Below, in pieces: positions 39,074-43,924 of a stretch of DNA of 43,924 nt (within the stretch, counting starts at the first letter, position 1; each line of letters starts with the position of its first letter). Position numbers and translations under genes: made by a program. The stretch is from Dehalococcoidia bacterium (GTDB taxonomy: Bacteria > Chloroflexota > Dehalococcoidia > GIF9 > JAUXIO01). The notes under the pieces are model-generated. The model searched no databases. It saw nothing but the letters and a program-made list of their open reading frames with translations, and had not been told where the DNA came from. The stretch lies in assembly GCA_030620975.1 (NCBI GenBank), contig JAUXIO010000004.1, forward strand, positions 1-43,924, read 5' to 3'.

Positions 39074-39745
39074 TTAGAGCTCTATCTCCTTTAGGTCTGG
39101 CGCTATTATGAGTTTGGGCCCAGTTACTGATTGGACATCCTCTGGAGTAAGCCCGGGATAGATTTCCTTTAAGACCATTCCTTGAGGTGTAATCTCAAAT
39201 ACACCCAGGTTAGTTACTACCATGTTTACCTTTCCCTTGGCAGTGGCAGGGTAGGAAAGTTCCTTAACTATCTTGGGCTGGCCATCTCTGGTGGTGTGCT
39301 CCATACAAATGACAAGCTTATTTGCCCCAGCGCAGAGGTCCATAGAGCCTCCTATATTTCCCACGTTTCCCAGACCTCTTGCCGGATTATTCCAGCCGGC
39401 GTAATCGCCCTTGTCATTAACCTGGAGAGCCCCCATAGAGATAACATCCATATAGCCGCTTCTAATCATGCCAAAGGACTCGACTATATCAAAATAGGCA
39501 GTTCCGGGAAGTCCCTCCACTGCCTGGCAGCTGGCATTTATGAGGTCCTGGTCTACATTATCTCCAAAAGCTAAAGGACCAGTTTTGGTCATCCCTATCT
39601 CCGACTGGAGTATTATATCCCTTCCCTCTATCCAGTTGCTGATTAGAGTTGGAATTCCTATTCCCAGGTTCACGTAGTCGCCGTCTTTTAACTCTTTACT
39701 TGCCCGCAGGGCAATCATCTCTCGAGGCAGTCCTTCAAATTTCAT
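39074..39745 (-). CDS. 3-oxoacid CoA-transferase-type subunit B
   Basis: This 223-residue protein is the beta subunit of a class I CoA-transferase. The Glu that forms the enzyme-thioester is Glu49 in LQSEIGM, where the common motif reads SENG. DYVNLGIGIPTL precedes it; the later GNVGNIGGSMDLCAGANK, with VVTNLGVFE, is standard. The acids exchanged cannot be told from sequence. The ATG follows AAGGAGGACAGAA. The alpha subunit ends 18 bases upstream. Family members include succinyl-CoA:3-oxoacid, acetate/butyrate and 3-oxoadipate transferases. Confidence 0.9.
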   Translation of the reverse strand: MKFEGLPREMIALRASKELKDGDYVNLGIGIPTLISNWIEGRDIILQSEIGMTKTGPLAFGDNVDQDLINASCQAVEGLPGTAYFDIVESFGMIRSGYMDVISMGALQVNDKGDYAGWNNPARGLGNVGNIGGSMDLCAGANKLVICMEHTTRDGQPKIVKELSYPATAKGKVNMVVTNLGVFEITPQGMVLKEIYPGLTPEDVQSVTGPKLIIAPDLKEIEL

Positions 39746-39763
39746 TTCTGTCCTCCTTAACCT

Positions 39764-40501
39764 TTAATCTATAGTTATGGCATATGTAACTCGCGGCACA
39801 ACAACCATTCGCTGAACGTATACTCCCGGGGTATGCACAAATTCGGGAACAATATCTCCCGGCTCCACCAGGTTCTCAACCTCGGCGATGGTTATTTTAG
39901 CCGCCGCAGCCATTACTGAATTGAAGTTTCTCGCCGTTCTTCTATATTGCAGATTGCCCTCTCTGTCTCCGGTGCCGGCATGGACGAAGGCGAAGTCTGG
40001 TTTCAGAGCAAGTTCCATTACGTATTCTTTGCCGTCAAATACCCTAGACTCTTTTTTAACCGGATTCTTGCTGTCTACGGTAGTCTCCTGCACTACCGAA
40101 CCTATGCCGGTGGGAGTGTAGACAGCGGCAATGCCCGCCGCAGCTGCCCTATATTTTTCTGCCAGAGTCCCCATGGGGTAAACTTCTAACTCTATTTCAC
40201 CGCTTCTAACTGCTTGCTCAAAGGGGTCTTGTGCTCCCTTGCTGGCTGAGCGATAGAGTGAGTAGGAGTCTATGACCTTTCTCATTACTTTATTTTTTAC
40301 AAGCAAATCTAGCAGCTCAGGGTCTCCTATTAAGGGACCACACCCACATGCCATTGTGATATCTTTGACACCCTTTGCCACCAAGGCCCTCAATAAAGTT
40401 CTGGGAACTCCAGCAACGAAAAACCCGGGTATAGCTATTGTAGCTCCGTCAGGTACATCGGCTACCGCCTCCTCGGCACTCTTCCAAACTTTGTCTATCA
40501 T
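39764..40501 (-). CDS. 3-oxoacid CoA-transferase-type subunit A
   Basis: Subunit A (245 residues) begins MIDKVWKSAEEAVADVPDGATIAIPGFFVAGVPRTLL, with the GFxxxGxP-type CoA-binding loop of class I transferases. GSVVQETTVDSKNPVKKESRVFDGKEYVMELAL and DFAFVHAGTGDREGNLQYRRTARNFN follow, the latter holding the usual D-x-x-GN segment. It forms the heteromer with the subunit B encoded next. AAGGAGGGTTTAT lies just upstream of the ATG. This pair starts or continues an acyl-CoA operon that includes the two crotonases and Sir2 upstream on the same strand. Confidence 0.9.
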   Translation of the reverse strand: MIDKVWKSAEEAVADVPDGATIAIPGFFVAGVPRTLLRALVAKGVKDITMACGCGPLIGDPELLDLLVKNKVMRKVIDSYSLYRSASKGAQDPFEQAVRSGEIELEVYPMGTLAEKYRAAAAGIAAVYTPTGIGSVVQETTVDSKNPVKKESRVFDGKEYVMELALKPDFAFVHAGTGDREGNLQYRRTARNFNSVMAAAAKITIAEVENLVEPGDIVPEFVHTPGVYVQRMVVVPRVTYAITID

Positions 40502-40548
40502 ATAAACCCTCCTTCCTTTTGACAGTCGCTAAAAAGACAGAATTTTAT

Positions 40549-41340
40549 TTATGTGGCCATCTTCAATTTGTCTCTCACCTTTTCCATAACCCTTCCCATT
40601 ACCTCGCCGGCTTTTTCTCTGATGAGTACTGTGGCCTGCTGGTCAAGCGGAGTGGAACTGAGATTAATGATAACTAATTTTGCCCCGGCTTCCTTAGCGT
40701 AAATAGGCATATAGGCAGCGGGATAAATAACGAGGGTAGAGCCTATAACGATGAAAAGGTCACAATTGCGGGCATGGTGAACAGCTTCTCTAAGTGTTTC
40801 TTGTGGCAATGCTTCGCCAAACAAGACTGCGTCTGGTTTCAGAATACCGTGGCAATCTGGGCAATTTGGAGCTTCCTCGCCTTGTTTTAACCTGTATAGT
40901 ATCTCTCCTACAGCAAATTGCCTGTGGCATTTCAAACATACTACACGCCTCATATTGCCGTGTAGTTCCAGTACTTTATTTCCAGAGTTGCCTGCTTTCT
41001 GATGTAGATTATCCACATTTTGGGTAATGACGCAGTCCAGCTTACCCAATTCCTCCAGCTCGGCGATAGCATAGTGGGCTGCGTTGGGCTCGGCTTCCTT
41101 TGTAAGGCCACCGCTGGTAAGCATTTGCCAGTGTTTCTTACGAGCTTCGGAATCACTAACGAACTTTTGGTAGGTGAATTCATCGGGATTACATTTACTC
41201 CAGATTCCCCCCGGGCTGCGGAAATCAGGTATTCCCGATTCTGTGCTTACTCCAGCGCCGGTGAAAACTACACTTCTTCTGGCTTCAATGATTAAGTCGG
41301 CAACTTTATTGGTAAGATAGGTTAATTCTTGAACTACCAC
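40549..41340 (-). CDS. NAD-dependent protein deacylase, Sir2 family
   Basis: Sirtuins remove acetyl or other acyl groups from lysines using NAD+. VVFTGAGVSTESGIPDFRSPGGIW forms the NAD pocket; TQNVDNLHQKAG and ELHGNMRRVVC contain the catalytic His. Four zinc cysteines are at CLKC and CPDC. VIGSTLVIYPAAYMPIYAKEAGAKLVIINLSSTPLD completes the Rossmann fold. Length (263) is usual for bacterial CobB-like proteins. GTG start 3 bases after the upstream crotonase stop. Lying between acyl-CoA enzymes, it may control them by deacylation, a known logic for CoA-handling enzymes. Confidence 0.92.
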   Translation of the reverse strand: MVVQELTYLTNKVADLIIEARRSVVFTGAGVSTESGIPDFRSPGGIWSKCNPDEFTYQKFVSDSEARKKHWQMLTSGGLTKEAEPNAAHYAIAELEELGKLDCVITQNVDNLHQKAGNSGNKVLELHGNMRRVVCLKCHRQFAVGEILYRLKQGEEAPNCPDCHGILKPDAVLFGEALPQETLREAVHHARNCDLFIVIGSTLVIYPAAYMPIYAKEAGAKLVIINLSSTPLDQQATVLIREKAGEVMGRVMEKVRDKLKMAT

Positions 41341-41343
41341 AGT

Positions 41344-42078
41344 TTACTCTGCATATCTAACTTTAAGAGCAAGGCTAGCTAATTTGCTTTCCAGCTCAAG
41401 CCCTTGCTCCAGAGTTAGATCAAGCCCATGAAGAATGGCAAACTTCGTGTATTTTACCACAGGCTGACTGCGTGAAGCAATCTTTCGAGCTATCTTTTCT
41501 GTGGCGGGAAAGAGTTGTTCGCGGGGGACTATTTGATTAACTAACCCCAAATGCAGAGCTTCCTGGGCGTTAAGTCTGGTGCCAGCTAGCAGCATTTCTA
41601 AAGTTTTAGCTCTACCTATAGTTCGCGGCAGCGTCTGAGTAGCTCCGGCGGCTGGTATGATACCCAGTCCCGTCTCAGGCAAGCCAAATTGAACATCTTC
41701 TGAAGCTATTCTGAGGTCACAACAAAGTGCTATCTCTATTCCGGAGCCTAAAACATAGCCGTGAAGGGCAGCTATTATGGGTTGAGGTAAACTGAGGAAG
41801 AGCCCCCAGACATCGCGTTCCCAGCGCGCCTGACGGGCAATCGTTGGCGAAGGCGCGGTAAGAAACTCGGTTAAATCGGCACCAGCACAGAAAGCCCTTT
41901 CGCCAGCACCGCGGAAAACAGCCACCTTGACTTCGCTATCGTCCTTTATAGCGCCCAGAATTTGGTAAAGTTCATCCCTCATCTTTAAATTATAAACATT
42001 TAAGGCTTGAGGCCGGTTAAGGGTAACATATCCGATGCCCTCTTTTTTTTCGTAGATAATTGTCTCAAAACCACTCAT
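41344..42078 (-). CDS. Enoyl-CoA hydratase/isomerase family protein (both catalytic Glu present)
   Basis: This crotonase-fold protein begins MSGFETIIYEKKEGIGYVTL and has the oxyanion-hole segment AFCAGADL. Glu115 in GSGIEIALCCDL and Glu135 in GLPETGLGIIPAAGATQ match the two catalytic glutamates of enoyl-CoA hydratase, so 3-hydroxyacyl-CoA dehydration or hydration is plausible. I use the ATG at 42078 (244 residues), with GAGG 9 bases upstream; the frame is open from a GTG at 42096. It is a paralogue of the protein encoded just upstream, and Sir2 follows after 3 bases. Confidence 0.9.
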   Translation of the reverse strand: MSGFETIIYEKKEGIGYVTLNRPQALNVYNLKMRDELYQILGAIKDDSEVKVAVFRGAGERAFCAGADLTEFLTAPSPTIARQARWERDVWGLFLSLPQPIIAALHGYVLGSGIEIALCCDLRIASEDVQFGLPETGLGIIPAAGATQTLPRTIGRAKTLEMLLAGTRLNAQEALHLGLVNQIVPREQLFPATEKIARKIASRSQPVVKYTKFAILHGLDLTLEQGLELESKLASLALKVRYAE

Positions 42079-42158
42079 GGGATATTGCCTCATCACTAAT
42101 AAATGCTTTGCTCACTAGCTAGTAATAGCGGGTTTATTGCTGTACTTGGTACTAAAAT

Positions 42159-42956
42159 TTATTTTCCTTCAAATTCTGGCGGTTTTTTCTCCAAGAATGC
42201 TCTGACGCCCGTTTCCCTATCCTCTGTAGTATGAATTAGGAAATAGAGATCTGCCTCTAGCCGCAATCCTTGTTCTAGGGTTAAATCCAAACCTTTGTTT
42301 ATTGCCTCCTTGGCGTATCTTAAAGCTATGGGGGCTTTCGTGGTTATCTTCTTTGCCCATTGGTCTACTTCGGAAGCTAATCTGCTCTGGGGAACTATCT
42401 TGCTCACCAGGCCAATTTGATAGGCCTCTTGGGCACTGATTAACTCGCCGCTTAGCAGCATTTCCAGGCTTTTAGCTTTGCCTATAAGGCGAGGCAAACG
42501 TTGCGTGGCACCATCTATGGGCATGAGGCCAAGAGCAATGGGGGGAAAACCGAAGTGAGCCACATCTGCTGTAATTCTAATATCGCAACTTAGAATCAAC
42601 TCTAATCCTTGCCCCAAAGCATCTCCATTTATGGCTGCTATCACCGGGCAGGTAAGTCTGGCAATGGCGCTGGCGACACCATATCTTGAAGGGACGCTTT
42701 CTATTTCAACTAGTATATTTCGTCCAGTATTCTTATCCCTTAGGTGCCGCTCCAATTCGTTTCCCAGACAAAAGGCCTTGTTCCCGGCACCGCTAAATAC
42801 AGCAGCGCGGATGTCTCCATCTTCATTTATCTCCTGGCAGACGTCTCTTAGTTCTTGGGCTAGTGATTCACTGATAATATTGCCGTCCTGGGGATGATTG
42901 AGGGTGACATAAGCTATAGATTCCTTGACCTGATAAGTGATGTTAAAATAGGGCAT
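42159..42956 (-). CDS. Crotonase-fold protein lacking one catalytic glutamate
   Basis: The 265-residue protein has the crotonase fold (YFNITYQVKESIAYVTLNHPQ at the N terminus). Glu119 in GQGLELILSCDI is kept, but the second catalytic position is Pro139 (HFGFPPIALGLMP), where hydratases have Glu. The oxyanion-hole motif AFCxGxxL is AFCLGNEL. Proteins with only one of the two glutamates are usually isomerases, hydrolases or decarboxylases, so this is probably not a hydratase. C-terminal RAFLEKKPPEFEGK is standard. No clear ribosome site precedes the ATG. It is the first gene of the acyl-CoA operon. Confidence 0.87.
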   Translation of the reverse strand: MPYFNITYQVKESIAYVTLNHPQDGNIISESLAQELRDVCQEINEDGDIRAAVFSGAGNKAFCLGNELERHLRDKNTGRNILVEIESVPSRYGVASAIARLTCPVIAAINGDALGQGLELILSCDIRITADVAHFGFPPIALGLMPIDGATQRLPRLIGKAKSLEMLLSGELISAQEAYQIGLVSKIVPQSRLASEVDQWAKKITTKAPIALRYAKEAINKGLDLTLEQGLRLEADLYFLIHTTEDRETGVRAFLEKKPPEFEGK

Positions 42957-43108
42957 GAAAGTTCCGTTTACTCATTTTAGTAAGTGGCATTAAACTTGCA
43001 TTCTATTTCAGCCTAGCGGTGATGTCAAGGCAGTAGATGAGAAGATTTTAGTGTTACCTGCTGCAGGAGTGGTTGACATAAAATACTAAGAGGAACTTAG
43101 GGGTTGTG

Positions 43109-43561
43109 ATGAAAATATTAATACAGCGGGTTGCCAAAGCTTCGTGCAGCGTAGGTGACAATGTGGTGGGAAGGATCGGCCGCGGGCTAGCAGTCTTTGT
43201 TGGTATCAGCAATGATGATTTGGAGTGGGATGCTAGCTACTTAGCTAATAAAACGGTTAATCTTCGCATTTTTTCTGATGAAGCTAGCAAGTTTAATCTT
43301 TCGGCACTGGAGATCAGCGGGGAGCTTTTGATAGTAAGCCAATTTACCCTCTTAGCTGATACCAGAAGGGGGCGAAGGCCCAGCTTCACCAATGCAGCAC
43401 CTGCAAATCAGGCTGAGACGCTGTTTAAATTCTTTGTTGACCAAGTTCGTTCCAGTGGACTTAAAGTGGAAACGGGGCGTTTTCAACAACATATGCTGGT
43501 GGAGATTTATAATGATGGACCAGTTACACTTTTGCTGGATAGCAAGGATAAGATTAAATAA
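43109..43561 (+). CDS. dtd: D-aminoacyl-tRNA deacylase
   Basis: DTD removes D-amino acids, and also glycine from tRNA-Ala, by hydrolysing mischarged aminoacyl-tRNA. The 150-residue protein starts MKILIQRVAKASCSVGDNVVG. SQFTLLADTRRGRRPSF holds the SQFTL motif. NDGPVTLLLDS near the end matches the NxGPVT cross-subunit motif. ATG at 43109 or the adjoining GTG at 43106 could serve as the start. A Fur-family gene follows in the same direction. Confidence 0.93.
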   Translation: MKILIQRVAKASCSVGDNVVGRIGRGLAVFVGISNDDLEWDASYLANKTVNLRIFSDEASKFNLSALEISGELLIVSQFTLLADTRRGRRPSFTNAAPANQAETLFKFFVDQVRSSGLKVETGRFQQHMLVEIYNDGPVTLLLDSKDKIK

Positions 43562-43580
43562 TAATTGCATTTACAAAGGC

Positions 43581-43609
43581 TTGCAATAAATTAAGCTTTG
43601 TGCTATAAG
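43581..43609 (+). promoter_or_regulatory. Promoter of the Fur-family gene, nearly leaderless
   Basis: TTGCAA (43581-43586), a 17-base spacer and TATAAG (43604-43609) end 10 bases before the ATG at 43620, as in the gatB case. No Shine-Dalgarno sequence is present. Confidence 0.55.
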
Positions 43610-43619
43610 ATTAGCTGAA

Positions 43620-43924
43620 ATGAGTTGCGATCAAGCTCTGCGAGAGCACGGATATAGATTAACTCCGCAGCGCATGTTAGTTGTCGAAGCCATCCACAGC
43701 AGTGACAAACATATTAGCGCTGAGGAAATCCATGAGCAGGTTCATGCTCGATTCCCTCACATCAACATATCTACCATCTACCGTACCTTAGAGTTACTGG
43801 ATGAGTTGGGGTTGGTAACCAAAACCGACCTTGGCGAGGGATATGTCCGCTATCATCCGGCGGAAAAGGGACATCACCACCATCTTGTTTGCCGAAAGTG
43901 CGGCAAGATAATTGATTTGGATGA
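43620..43924 (+). CDS. Fur-family metal-responsive regulator (3' end cut by the window)
   Basis: The first 101 residues are visible. The winged-helix domain spans about residues 1-80 (LREHGYRLTPQRMLVVEAIH, ISAEEIHEQV, INISTIYRTLELLDELGLV). The metal region begins with GHHHHLVCRKCGKIIDLD, giving the His-rich sensor and the first CxxC. Members sense iron, zinc or peroxide; the sensor cannot be typed here, and residues after the edge would decide. The ATG at 43620 gives a typical family start without a ribosome site. Confidence 0.9.
   Translation, partial: MSCDQALREHGYRLTPQRMLVVEAIHSSDKHISAEEIHEQVHARFPHINISTIYRTLELLDELGLVTKTDLGEGYVRYHPAEKGHHHHLVCRKCGKIIDLD

Noticed and set aside
43073-43101. 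TTGACA upstream of dtd as a promoter.
   Set aside because: The sequence 17-18 bases downstream is not a -10 box. TAAAAT nearby is adjacent to, not correctly spaced from, the -35-like box.
1-43924. Mobile elements, CRISPR arrays, phage or integrase genes.
   Set aside because: I saw no transposase, integrase, direct-repeat array with spacers, or tRNA-end duplication marking an integration site.

Overview
The window reads as an ordinary bacterial chromosome segment of moderate GC content, densely packed and mostly made of short co-directional operons. Gene content (RNase Y with a YmdB-type phosphoesterase, GatB, long-form hibernation factor, split transketolase, DUF1461, FmdB-type zinc ribbon, DUF169, DUF2889, several amidohydrolase_2 proteins, stand-alone biotin carrier) fits the Chloroflexota, most likely an uncultured Dehalococcoidia-like anaerobe. 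That placement is inference from family knowledge. No phage, transposase, CRISPR array or integrase is visible.

Layout. 1-4943 (+): stand-alone biotinyl carrier, radA, ispD, ispF, cysE, cysS, tightly packed or overlapping. 5083-7599 (+): a metal/Fe-S themed cluster of two small Gly/Tyr/Trp-rich DUF5320-type proteins, a NifX-like dinitrogenase-cofactor-type protein and an Mrp/NBP35 ATPase. 7709-11561 (+): two tandem DUF2889 proteins, a PHP phosphoesterase, coaE, a DUF169 protein and a radical SAM protein. 11603-17341 (-): MBL-fold hydrolase, 4-hydroxybutyryl-CoA dehydratase-family protein, amidohydrolase, SAM hydrolase, secG, gatB. 17422-18722 (+): seven tRNA genes (Ala, Arg, an odd Trp-like one, Leu, Gly, Cys, Leu), with a coiled-coil protein gene and a probable small membrane protein among them. 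18879-22978 (-): chagasin-like lipoprotein, TM2 protein, phenylacetate-CoA-ligase-like enzyme, two transketolase halves. 23094-26717 (+): amidohydrolase, ThpR, zinc ribbon, ComF, HPF, O6-alkylguanine-DNA alkyltransferase. 26689-30171 (-): dnaE. 30327-38884: DUF1461 (+), FmdB (-), YtcJ-type amidohydrolase (-), nadE (+), recA-recX (+), rny-ymdB-PHP (+), tiny membrane ORF (+). 39074-42956 (-): CoA-transferase A/B, a Sir2 deacylase and two crotonase-fold proteins. 43109-43924 (+): dtd and a Fur-family regulator cut by the window end.

How the genes work together. The acyl-CoA set (CoA-transferase, two crotonases, 4-hydroxybutyryl-CoA dehydratase-like protein, AMP-forming CoA ligase, biotin carrier) suggests fermentative or anaerobic breakdown of organic acids, with a sirtuin placed so that it could remove acyl marks. 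The DUF5320/NifX/Mrp cluster is the best candidate for an under-described system: a carrier, a P-loop ATPase and small glycine-rich partners, with an Mrp that lacks the usual CxxC.

Promoters resembling TTGACA-N17/18-TATAAT are readable in many gaps. Several lie so close to their start codons that the mRNAs would be leaderless. Other structure not explained by genes includes a 26-bp near-palindrome inside the gatB promoter, a palindrome between recA and recX, a 17-bp hairpin over the end of the CoA ligase gene, and a terminator-like hairpin embedded antisense in the FmdB gene.
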